From assembly GCA_041177965.1 (NCBI GenBank), contig JBEGWF010000081.1, positions 1 to 48,962 of the forward strand: DNA of 48,962 bases, given 5' to 3'. This DNA comes from SXXZ01 sp041177965. Its GTDB lineage: Bacteria; Verrucomicrobiota; Verrucomicrobiia; Limisphaerales; UBA9464. Every line of letters starts with the position of its first letter. Within the stretch, counting starts at the first letter, position 1. Positions 37,685 to 46,632 of the stretch are shown one piece after another. The position numbers were made by a program, and so were the translations under genes. Under the pieces are notes generated by a model. That model worked only from the letters and a program-made list of their open reading frames with translations. It searched no databases and had not been told where the DNA came from.

Positions 37685-38425
37685 TCAGCGCAAGCGGTAC
37701 TCGAACGGGATGATCCAATCGCCGGCATCCTCGGGGCGGAAGCGCCAGAGGCGGCGGACGTGCTGGCGGAAGGAAGTGTCGAGGGTGGAGCTCCCGGATG
37801 TGGCCAGGAGCTTCATCTCGGTGATCCCCCCGGTGGCGTCGATCGTCACGAGGAACTCGCCAGCACCCGTCTCCCGACGGACCAGAGCCTCGCGGGGATA
37901 CGGCGGCTCGGGGGTGAACCGTCCCTCACCGGAACCTCCGCCACCCCTTTCGAAACGTCGGGGTCCGGCCGGGGCGGCCGGTGCACTGCGACGCGTCTGC
38001 TTTGGCGGGGGGGCCGCGAAGTTGGGATCCTTGGAGATGATCACCGGGCCCTTGACCTCGACGGGGAACACCACCTTGGCATCGGGCGGCGCCACGATGA
38101 CCGGCGGTGCGGTGACCGGTTCCAAGGGCGTGGGTTCGTCGGGAGCCGGTTCCTCCTCGGTGACCGACTGCTGCGGCTGTGGCTCGGGCTTGAATTCGCG
38201 GATCTCGGTCTGGACCGCCGTATCTATGGTGAACTTCTGCAGCACCAGTCCCGGCGGATGGGCGATGCCCAGGATGCCCCCGGCGAGGAACAGCAGGCAG
38301 ATCGTGTTCATCCAGATCAACCATCGTCCGGTGTCCTCGGCCGCCTGGGGCAGGCAGGACCGGTAGAGTTCGGACCGCAAGGTGTAACGCGGACCCGATT
38401 CGGAATATTCGGCGGAGGCGATCAT
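37685..38425 (-). CDS. tonB: TonB-family energy transducer
   Basis: The 246-residue protein has a short cytoplasmic part, one membrane helix (LIWMNTICLLFLAGGILGIA, about 36-55) and a Pro/Glu-rich periplasmic spacer (EEEPAPDEPTPLEPVTAPP). A TonB_C domain closes the chain (PYPREALVRRETGAGEFLVTIDATGGITEMKLLATSGSSTLD ... WRFRPED). It transmits proton energy from ExbBD to outer-membrane receptors. It is the first gene of tonB-exbB-exbD-exbD; no TonB-dependent receptor is present in the window. Confidence 0.9.
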   Translation of the reverse strand: MIASAEYSESGPRYTLRSELYRSCLPQAAEDTGRWLIWMNTICLLFLAGGILGIAHPPGLVLQKFTIDTAVQTEIREFKPEPQPQQSVTEEEPAPDEPTPLEPVTAPPVIVAPPDAKVVFPVEVKGPVIISKDPNFAAPPPKQTRRSAPAAPAGPRRFERGGGGSGEGRFTPEPPYPREALVRRETGAGEFLVTIDATGGITEMKLLATSGSSTLDTSFRQHVRRLWRFRPEDAGDWIIPFEYRLR

Positions 38426-38885
38426 GATCTAGGGCTGCCCCAGGGATTCGATGGGGGACGGTTCATGGAGGTCGCCCGGACGGGGCGAGCGGAGGACCGG
38501 AACGGGCATTCGTCCGGATGACGGACCGGGAGGGTCGCCATGACCGGGATTCGAGGATCCGGAAGGAACCATGACCGCAAAAGGTCCCAAGGCCCGGAGG
38601 CCGAGGTCCCATTTCGGGACAGCGTTCCGGTCCCAACGAGCACACCCTGCAAAAAATCAGCCAAAACTCTCATCGACTTTTCCCGAATCACCGGAAGCGA
38701 ACTTCATGCCACTTCAGCGCGCAGGTCCAAGGCGGCATCATGAACCGATTTCACCATTCGGCAATGGTCAGATTCATGGAGTCACGCATTCCGGTGGCTT
38801 CTGGCGGTCCCCGGACGGTCCGAGGCCCCATCGGTCACGGGCGATCGTCATCCTGGGGCGGCCGGACCCGACGGCATCGGGCGAG
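38426..38885. other. Non-coding stretch between tonB and the RDD gene
   Basis: This 460-bp interval lies between the tonB start and the stop of the RDD gene, both on the minus strand. It carries no ORF with a recognisable protein. The part near 38640-38700 is visibly less GC-rich, with runs of A on the plus strand, and may contain the tonB operon promoter; no convincing -35/-10 pair could be placed. No strong hairpin was found. Confidence 0.5.
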
Positions 38886-39569
38886 TCAATCGCGGGTGAC
38901 CAGAACCACCTGGGTCCCGGCGATCAGGTCGTGGAGGGCCCGGCGCTGGGGGGTGAGGATCAGCAGGTAGCCCAACCCGAAGGTCAGAACACTCAGGATG
39001 CCGGCCAGACCCCTCCGGAGAGCGCCGAGATAGCCGAGCGGCCCGCCATCGAGGGTGACCACGGTCAAGCCCATCAACCGCTTGCCGGGGGTGGCCCCCC
39101 AGCACCCGTGGAAGACCACCAGATAGGCCAGGGTCACCCCCGTGTAGATGCCGGCGAAGATCAGCTGGAACCGGATCAGGACACCCAGATCCGGGGGCGA
39201 GCCGCCCGCGGGCTCCAATTGGGCCTGAACCTGTCGCAGGAGGTCCTGCAGAGGATCCTGCCAGGGAAGAAGCACAAGTTTGACCAGGAACAGGATGACC
39301 ATGGCGTCGGCCAGGCAGGCCAGAAGGCGGGGCACGAACCCGGCGACGGCGAGGACCGGGAGCGACGGCGGAGGGGGAGGCACCGCGGGCCGGGGCAGGT
39401 CCCACACCAGTTCATGACGACCGGCGGCCTCGACCCAACGTTCGTCGACGTCGTTCCAAACCAGAGTCGCCGGACCGAGGCGGCCCTCCTGGGCCCATTG
39501 GCGCAGTTCCTCCAGCGAACCGGAGTACTCCCGGCCATCCGAGCCGATGATCGTGTAGGGAGAGGACAT
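38886..39569 (-). CDS. GYF_2-like and RDD-family membrane protein
   Basis: The start at 39569 (MSSPYTIIGSDGREYSGS) gives a 227-residue protein. The first 60 residues (YTIIGSDGREYSGSLEELRQWAQEGRLGPATLVW) are a GYF_2-type domain with the G-x-x-x-G-P-Ser/Thr-like turn. After a Pro-rich linker come three membrane helices of an RDD domain, including ATPGKRLMGLTVV and a conserved LHDLIAGTQVVL. RDD proteins are small membrane proteins, some linked to ion or proton antiport; the role here is unknown. It diverges from the moxR operon. Confidence 0.87.
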   Translation of the reverse strand: MSSPYTIIGSDGREYSGSLEELRQWAQEGRLGPATLVWNDVDERWVEAAGRHELVWDLPRPAVPPPPPSLPVLAVAGFVPRLLACLADAMVILFLVKLVLLPWQDPLQDLLRQVQAQLEPAGGSPPDLGVLIRFQLIFAGIYTGVTLAYLVVFHGCWGATPGKRLMGLTVVTLDGGPLGYLGALRRGLAGILSVLTFGLGYLLILTPQRRALHDLIAGTQVVLVTRD

Positions 39570-39879
39570 GAAGGACCCCGTTCCCATAGGCCCGGAATGC
39601 GAATTGGGCAACCGACTTCCTCACCCGGGGTGTCCGGGAGGCTCCGGGGAGGACGCGGCTTTCACGCGATGCACGGGGGGAACGGGTGATCGGTTCCCAG
39701 GCCCGATCCGGCCCGATCCAGCCGTGCGGGTATCCTTGCCACACCGGTGGCTGGAGGGAGGGCGTGTCAGGCAAGCGATCCCGGGCCGGGGTCGCCGGGG
39801 ACCGCGTTTTTGAGGCGTTGCCCATTGAAACCTCGGGCCATTCCGGGTGTCCTTGCATGAAGAGTCGACTCCGCCGCCC
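39570..39879. other. Divergent intergenic region between RDD gene and moxR
   Basis: This 310-bp interval between divergent genes should hold promoters for both. It is GC-rich; I see no clear sigma-70 boxes or hairpins and no plausible small gene. A GTG at 39847 opens the moxR frame earlier but adds only a short unlikely leader. Confidence 0.5.
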
Positions 39880-40887
<1,008 letters not shown>

Positions 40888-40910
40888 CCCCGTTCCCGAA
40901 GCCCGAACCC

Positions 40911-41798
40911 ATGGCCCCTACCCTTCCCATCGACCCGCGCCTGCTGGCCTCCGTGGAGGACCTGCCGCTCTTGGCGCGGACCGTGGTGGAGGGCTTCCTC
41001 GACGGCCTCCACCGCAGCCCGTTCCTGGGCTACTCCACGGAGTTCGCCAGCTACCGCCAGTACGTCCAGGGCGACAACCTGCGGCACTTGGACTGGAAGG
41101 TGTGGGCCCGCAGCGACGCGCTGTACGTCAAGCAGTTCGAGGACGACACCAACTATCGGGCCCAGATCTATCTCGACACCTCGGCCTCGATGGATTTCGG
41201 GAGCGGGGCCGCCCACAAGTTCACCTACGCCCGGCTGCTCGCGGCGGCGCTCGCCCACCTGATGATCCTCCAGCGGGACGCGCCCGGGCTGGTGCTCTTC
41301 GGGCCGGACAGCCGCCAGGCGCTGCCCTGCGCCTGCTCCCGCAATCAGGCCATGGAGCTCTTCGCGGCGCTGGCCGGGGCGAAGGCCGGCGGGGCCACGC
41401 GGATCGGCCAGGACCTCTTCGGCATCGTCCAGGCCGTGGTTCGACGGGGTCTCTCGGTGGTGATCTCGGATTTCTTCACGCCGGACGATTCCGGATTCGA
41501 ACTCCTCCGCCAACTGCACGCCCACCGTCAGGAGACCCTCGTCTTCCAGATCCTGAGTCCGGAGGAACTGGAGTTGCCCGAGACCGGGGAATGGATCCTG
41601 GAGGACAGCGAGAGTGGCGAGGAGAGGGTCGTCCACCTGGACGAGGCGCGCGTCGGATACCGGGAGCGGCTCGAGGCCTTCTGCCATCGGTTGAAGACCG
41701 AGTGCGAGGGCTACGAGTTCGACTACGTTCGGCTATCGACCGGCGATCCTCTCGATCGGGCGCTGATGGCCTACCTCGAACGGAGGAGCCACCTGTGA
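40911..41798 (+). CDS. DUF58-family (vWA-like) protein
   Basis: The 295-residue protein starts at 40911 (MAPTLPIDPRLLASVEDL). The family block GYSTEFASYRQYVQGDNLRHLDWKVWARSDALYVKQFEDD is the DUF58 hallmark, followed by IYLDTSASMDFG, with the MIDAS pattern D-x-S-x-S, and LSVVISDFFTP. DUF58 proteins sit between MoxR and membrane vWA proteins in MoxR operons, as here. It has no membrane helix and is probably cytosolic. It lies 23 nt after moxR and 40 nt before the next gene. Confidence 0.93.
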   Translation: MAPTLPIDPRLLASVEDLPLLARTVVEGFLDGLHRSPFLGYSTEFASYRQYVQGDNLRHLDWKVWARSDALYVKQFEDDTNYRAQIYLDTSASMDFGSGAAHKFTYARLLAAALAHLMILQRDAPGLVLFGPDSRQALPCACSRNQAMELFAALAGAKAGGATRIGQDLFGIVQAVVRRGLSVVISDFFTPDDSGFELLRQLHAHRQETLVFQILSPEELELPETGEWILEDSESGEERVVHLDEARVGYRERLEAFCHRLKTECEGYEFDYVRLSTGDPLDRALMAYLERRSHL

Positions 41799-41838
41799 GG
41801 CTCGCCCGACATCGGAAGCACCGCCACTGACCCACGGC

Positions 41839-43992
41839 ATGCCCTTCCTCTTCACCCATGCCTTCCTGCTGTCGGCCCTCGCGGGCCTGGGGATCCCCGT
41901 GCTCCTGCACCTGCTGCTGAAGCAGCGCAATCCGAGGATGCGCGTCAGCACGCTGCGCTTCTTCGAGGTCCGGGACACCCGGAGCTCCTCGAGGCGGAAG
42001 TTGAGGAACCTGCTGCTGTTGCTGCTCCGGTTGCTGGTCTTCGCCCTGATCGTCCTGGCCTTCGCGCGTCCCTACCTGCCGGAGAGCCTCGGCGGGGTGG
42101 CCCGTCCGCGACGACGGGACGTGGTCCTGATCCTCGACCGGTCCCTCAGCCTCCGGGCGGTCGATTCCGGAACGCCCCGCTGGACGGCGCTGCTCGCGGA
42201 GGCCCGCCGGATCCTCGAGGGATTGGCCGAAGGCGACCGGGCGGCCCTCGTCGGCATCGGCGAGCGGGCCGAGGTGCTGTCCGGTTTCGCGCCCCCGGCG
42301 CTGATCCGGGAACGTCTCACGGGCCTGGAGCCCGGCCACGCACGCGGCGACCTGGGCGAGGCCCTGCGCGAGGCCCAGGGACTGGTGGCCGCGCTCGAGT
42401 CGCCGGGCACGGCCTCGATCGAGATCCTCGGCGACCTCCAGCGGACCGGAGCCGAGGGCCTCGGTGCCGTCGCCCTGCCCCGGTGGCTGCCGGTCCGTTT
42501 CCACCGCTTCGGCACGGCGGTGGCCCCCAACGTGGCGGTGGCCGACCTGCGGGTTTCGGACGAGGCCCAGGGACCCCTGTCGATCACGCTGGCCAACCAC
42601 GGAGACCAGCCCGTCCGCAACCAGACGGTCGAATGCCTGCTCGACGGCCGACCGGCGACCGGACTGAGCTTCTCCTGCGGGGCCGGGGTCTCGGAATCGC
42701 TCGAGTGGCGGCTTCCACGGCTCACCGCGGGATGGCATGAGGCCGAGGTTCGCCTGAAGGCATCCGACGCTTTGGCCGCCGATGATGTGCGCCGACTGGC
42801 GTTCCGGGTCCCGGAACCGATCCGGGTGGTCGCGGTGGAGAACCGCAGCGAGGTGCGCTCCTTCGAGGAGCAGACCTTCTTCCTCGCCGCGGCCCTCGAT
42901 CCGTTCCTGGGCGGCACGAATGCCGGGCAGTCGGGCTTCCTGCTGGAAATCGTCCGGCCGGAGGCGGTGGCGGAGACCGTGACCGGTTCTCCCGGGCATC
43001 CGGCACCGGAGGTCGTCGTGCTGCCGGCGATGCGGTCCCTCGCGGGGGGAGCCGTCGCCGCGCTCCAAGGCTGGGTCGAACGGGGCGGTGGGCTGTTCCT
43101 CTTCGCAGGTGAATCCCTGGAGCCGTCCCGCTTCAACGCCGCATTCGCCGGCCTGTCGCCGGCCCGTGCGGGCGCACCGGAGTCGTCGGAGGCCGAGGTG
43201 CCCTGGCGCATCGGGTCCTTCGATCGATCCCACCCCGTCTTCCGACCCTTCGCCCCGGCCCGGTCGGGCGGACCGGCCGTGGCCGAATTCACCCGGCGTC
43301 ACCCGCTCGAATCCGCCCCCGGGGCCGTCGTGCTGGCCCGATTCGACGACGGACAGCCCTTCCTGTTGGCCCGTTCGGTGGGCCGGGGTGCGGTCCTCCT
43401 GGCAGACACCACCGCCGACACCGCCTGGACCGACTGGCCCAAGCACAAGAGCTTCGTGCCATGGGTGGTCGCCGCGGTCTCCTGGCTGACCGATCGGGGC
43501 GAGGAGCGTCGGGTACGGGCTCCGGAGCCACTGGTCACGGGCTCCGAGGCCAGAATCGTCCTCGGCGTCGACCGGGCGGGCGGCACGGCATCCCCCGATG
43601 CGTCGGCCGCGGCGCAGGGCACGAGTCGGCCTGGATTCCGCCTGGAGATGCGGCCCGCGCCAAAGGGTCCACCACCGGAACTGGGGCTCGGACCCGAGGG
43701 CACCGGATCGTTCCGGGTCGGCACCCCCGCTTTCTACTCGGTGATCGACGGGGACGGCCGCGAACGATGGCGTCTGGCTGCGAACCCGCCGCCGATCGAA
43801 TCGGACCTGGCCGCACTCGAGGCCACCGATGCCGAGCGACGCCTGGCCCGCCGGACCGACGCCGATTCGGACCTGCCGCCCGGATGGTTCGGCAACGAAC
43901 CCGGACGCCGCGAATGGTGGCGGATCCTGCTGACCGCCGCCCTGGCGCTGCTCCTGGTCGAGACCGTCGTCGCCAACCGCTCCACCCCATGA
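41839..43992 (+). CDS. BatA/vWA-domain membrane protein with amidotransferase-like fold
   Basis: The 717-residue protein starts MPFLFTHAFLLSALAGLGIPVLLHLL, the BatA N-terminal membrane unit, with a second helix at LLLLLLRLLVFALIVLAF. A vWA domain follows, with VVLILDRSLSLRAV (MIDAS D-x-S-x-S). The central part (VVVLPAMRSLAGGAVAALQGWVERGGGLFLFAG) resembles a class I glutamine amidotransferase-like fold but lacks a clear catalytic Cys triad. It ends in a membrane helix (LLTAALALLLVETVVA). Its stop overlaps the next start by four bases (ATGA). The periplasmic orientation of the large domain is inferred. Confidence 0.9.
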   Translation: MPFLFTHAFLLSALAGLGIPVLLHLLLKQRNPRMRVSTLRFFEVRDTRSSSRRKLRNLLLLLLRLLVFALIVLAFARPYLPESLGGVARPRRRDVVLILDRSLSLRAVDSGTPRWTALLAEARRILEGLAEGDRAALVGIGERAEVLSGFAPPALIRERLTGLEPGHARGDLGEALREAQGLVAALESPGTASIEILGDLQRTGAEGLGAVALPRWLPVRFHRFGTAVAPNVAVADLRVSDEAQGPLSITLANHGDQPVRNQTVECLLDGRPATGLSFSCGAGVSESLEWRLPRLTAGWHEAEVRLKASDALAADDVRRLAFRVPEPIRVVAVENRSEVRSFEEQTFFLAAALDPFLGGTNAGQSGFLLEIVRPEAVAETVTGSPGHPAPEVVVLPAMRSLAGGAVAALQGWVERGGGLFLFAGESLEPSRFNAAFAGLSPARAGAPESSEAEVPWRIGSFDRSHPVFRPFAPARSGGPAVAEFTRRHPLESAPGAVVLARFDDGQPFLLARSVGRGAVLLADTTADTAWTDWPKHKSFVPWVVAAVSWLTDRGEERRVRAPEPLVTGSEARIVLGVDRAGGTASPDASAAAQGTSRPGFRLEMRPAPKGPPPELGLGPEGTGSFRVGTPAFYSVIDGDGRERWRLAANPPPIESDLAALEATDAERRLARRTDADSDLPPGWFGNEPGRREWWRILLTAALALLLVETVVANRSTP

Positions 43993-46616
43993 ACCCTCCC
44001 CCCGATCCCGCCCGCCACCCCCTGGCCCGGACCGCCGCCCGCAAGGATGCGGCGCGCCTGACCGGAATGGCCGCTGCCACCGCGGCAGGCCTGGCCTCCG
44101 GGGGCCTGGCGGTGATGCTCCTCGACTACGGGCTGCTCCTGCCCCCGGCCGTCCGCGTGGCCGCGTGGTGCGCGCTGCTGATCGGCGTGTTCACCGGGAT
44201 CCGACGCTGGGTTCGACGGCGCCGCGAGGCGACCCCACTCAAGGAGGCGGCCCTCGACATCGAATCGGCCCAACCCGGCCTGGGCCGCGAGGTCTCGACC
44301 GCGGCCGAGTATCTTTCGGGCCACCGGACCCCGGCGGATGCGCTGGAATCGGAACTGGCCTCGGCCCTCGGCCGACGCGCGGAAGGAGTCACCTCCGGCG
44401 ACGGGATCCCCTACCAACGTCGTCTGGGACTGCCCGGCCTCCTCTTCGGTGCCGGCGTCCTGACGGCGCTGCTGGGTTTCCTGGTCGTGGCCCCGCAATC
44501 CGGCACCGCCGTGCTGCGCACCCTCGCCCCCTGGTCGGGCGCCAGGTTCACCGGCCTCTCCGTCGAGCCACCGGGCGGGGAATTCCCGGTGGGCAGCCTC
44601 GTGACGATCACGAACCGTCTGTCGGGCCGGATCCCCCGGTCGGTGCGGTTCGAATGGCGTCCCGAGGACTCATCCTCCTGGCAGGCGCTGACGGTGCCGG
44701 TCCTGTCGAACGCGGTCGCGCTCCAGGCCATCACCGTGGCCACCTCCGGCACGTTCCGGGTCCGTGCCGGCGACTCGGTCTCGCCGGAGCATCCCCTGGT
44801 GGCCTACCTGCCTCCGGAAGTGGCCCGGCTGTCGCTGCGCCTGATTCCGCCGGCCTACTCCGGCCTGCCCGAACTGCTTCAATCCTCGCCGTCCATCACC
44901 GCCCTGCGCGGAACGCGGGTGTTGGTCGAGCTGAGCGGGACCGTGCCCCTGGGCCGGGCCGAATTGTCCCTGACCAACGGCACGGTCGTGGGCCTGACGA
45001 GCGCCGGTTCCAACCTCTGGCAGGGCGAGCTGACCGTCTCTTCCGATTCCGAGTATTCCATCGTCATCGCCGACACCCGAGGTCGCCCCTCCGCCGCCAA
45101 CGGCGTCCGTCATCCGATCCGGGCCCTCCCGGACCTGCCTCCCAAGGTGGAGATCACCGAGCCCGGCGAGGACATCCGCGCCGATCCCGACGACATCGTC
45201 CCGCTCAAGGTCGCCGCCTCCGACGATTTCGGACTCGAGTCGGTCACCGTCGTCTACCATGCGCTGGGCGGACCCGAGCAGCGGCTCGAGGTGCGCGACC
45301 GGCACCTGAAGGATGGACAGACCCTGGGTGCGGTGGTCCTCCGGCTGGAGGGATTGCGGCTCAAACCCTACGATGTCGTCTCCTATCACGCGGAGGCGCG
45401 GGACAACAACACCCTCGACGGACCGGGCATCGGTCGCTCGCCGACCTATTTCATCGAGCTGACCGACCGCTCCGGGCCGCCGCCCTCCAAGCGCAAGGGC
45501 CAGCCGCAGCAGCGGTTGAATCTCATCGCCCTCCAGAAGGGGATCCTCGCGGAGACCACCGACACCCGGACCAACGCCCCGTCGAAGACCTTCGAGGACC
45601 TGGCCCGGCGTCAGCGCGAGGCCCGGGAATTCACCGCCCGCTATCAGGAACGGCTCGAGTCGATGAATGCGCCCAAGGCCGCCCAGTACGCGTTGGACGA
45701 GGCCCTGGAGGGCATGGACGACGCCGCGCGCGCCCTCGATCGGCAGGCCCCGAGGGCCGCTCTCCCGCCCGAGGAGAAGGCCCTGGCCGCTCTGTACCGT
45801 GCCATCCGGGCCATGCCCCAGCTCAAGGACTTGCCGACCGATCCGGACCTCTCCCTGAAGCCCCCGGAGGAGACTCCGCCGGAGCCTCAACCGCCACAGA
45901 TCGTCCTCGAAGCCATCGAGAAGAAACCCCGGAAACCTGAAGACACCGCCGATCTGGAACAGGCCTTGGCGGAGGCGTTGGCCCTGGCCAAGGCCCAGTC
46001 CGAATTGGCCCAACAGATGGAGGCCGGCGACTCTCCGGACGAAAAGAAGACGCCGCCCGGGTCGGAACCCGGAAAGGGCGAAGACCAGAAACCCGGACCA
46101 AAGCCGGGAGAGAAACCCGACGGGAAGGGCTCCGGCGCGCCCGGGGACGCCCCCGCGCCTCCGGGCCCGGATGGGAAACCCGGAAAGCCCGGAAAACCAG
46201 GACCGCCGTCGTCGGCGCCGGGGCAGGGATCCCAACCCGGCGGCGCCCCGGGCCGCCCCGGCGACCGGGCCCTGACGGAACGTCAGCGATCGATCCAGGA
46301 CCGCGCACGGCGACTGGCCGAGAAGCTCGCCCGCAGGAACCGGCCGGAGGACCGCGAGGCCCAGGCCGCCGGCAAGCGTCTCGAGGCGGCGGCGCGGCAG
46401 ATGTCCCAGGCCGCCGAAGCCCTGGGTGACGGGCGGACCGAGGCCGCGGGCACCAGCGGCAGCCTGGCGGCGGCCGGAACCCAATCGGCGGCCGACCTGT
46501 TGGAGCGGGCCCTGAGGCCCGGCACGGAGCGCACGGACGTCTCGGCCGAGGAGGCACCGGCCCGGTTCGAGGCCCAGATCAGCGAATACTTCCGCCGCCT
46601 GACCCGGGCCCAATGA
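43989..46616 (+). CDS. DUF4175-like membrane protein with long Pro/Gly/Lys-rich region
   Basis: The ATG at 43989 overlaps the previous stop; a longer ORF reaching to 43461 only reads through the preceding gene. The 875-residue protein has two N-terminal membrane helices (about 25-72), a third near 145-165, then a long beta-sandwich-rich extracytoplasmic part (FTGLSVEPPGGEFPVGSLV, RLSLRLIPPAYSGLPELLQ, EDIRADPDDIVPLKVAASDDFGL). A helical segment, a Pro/Gly/Lys/Glu-rich stretch (residues about 680-760) and a charged helical end follow. Layout and operon position are those of DUF4175-type proteins of MoxR operons. Function is unknown. Confidence 0.85.
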   Translation: MNPPPDPARHPLARTAARKDAARLTGMAAATAAGLASGGLAVMLLDYGLLLPPAVRVAAWCALLIGVFTGIRRWVRRRREATPLKEAALDIESAQPGLGREVSTAAEYLSGHRTPADALESELASALGRRAEGVTSGDGIPYQRRLGLPGLLFGAGVLTALLGFLVVAPQSGTAVLRTLAPWSGARFTGLSVEPPGGEFPVGSLVTITNRLSGRIPRSVRFEWRPEDSSSWQALTVPVLSNAVALQAITVATSGTFRVRAGDSVSPEHPLVAYLPPEVARLSLRLIPPAYSGLPELLQSSPSITALRGTRVLVELSGTVPLGRAELSLTNGTVVGLTSAGSNLWQGELTVSSDSEYSIVIADTRGRPSAANGVRHPIRALPDLPPKVEITEPGEDIRADPDDIVPLKVAASDDFGLESVTVVYHALGGPEQRLEVRDRHLKDGQTLGAVVLRLEGLRLKPYDVVSYHAEARDNNTLDGPGIGRSPTYFIELTDRSGPPPSKRKGQPQQRLNLIALQKGILAETTDTRTNAPSKTFEDLARRQREAREFTARYQERLESMNAPKAAQYALDEALEGMDDAARALDRQAPRAALPPEEKALAALYRAIRAMPQLKDLPTDPDLSLKPPEETPPEPQPPQIVLEAIEKKPRKPEDTADLEQALAEALALAKAQSELAQQMEAGDSPDEKKTPPGSEPGKGEDQKPGPKPGEKPDGKGSGAPGDAPAPPGPDGKPGKPGKPGPPSSAPGQGSQPGGAPGRPGDRALTERQRSIQDRARRLAEKLARRNRPEDREAQAAGKRLEAAARQMSQAAEALGDGRTEAAGTSGSLAAAGTQSAADLLERALRPGTERTDVSAEEAPARFEAQISEYFRRLTRAQ

Positions 46617-46632
46617 GTCCCGCCCCGTCGCC

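Noticed and set aside
38422..38691. Small 89-codon minus-strand ORF upstream of tonB
   Set aside because: It overlaps the tonB start, has no start-site support and no recognisable sequence; it is treated as non-coding.
43461..43988. N-terminal extension of the DUF4175-like gene
   Set aside because: The extension lies entirely inside the preceding gene in another frame; the ATG at 43989 has the usual four-base overlap.
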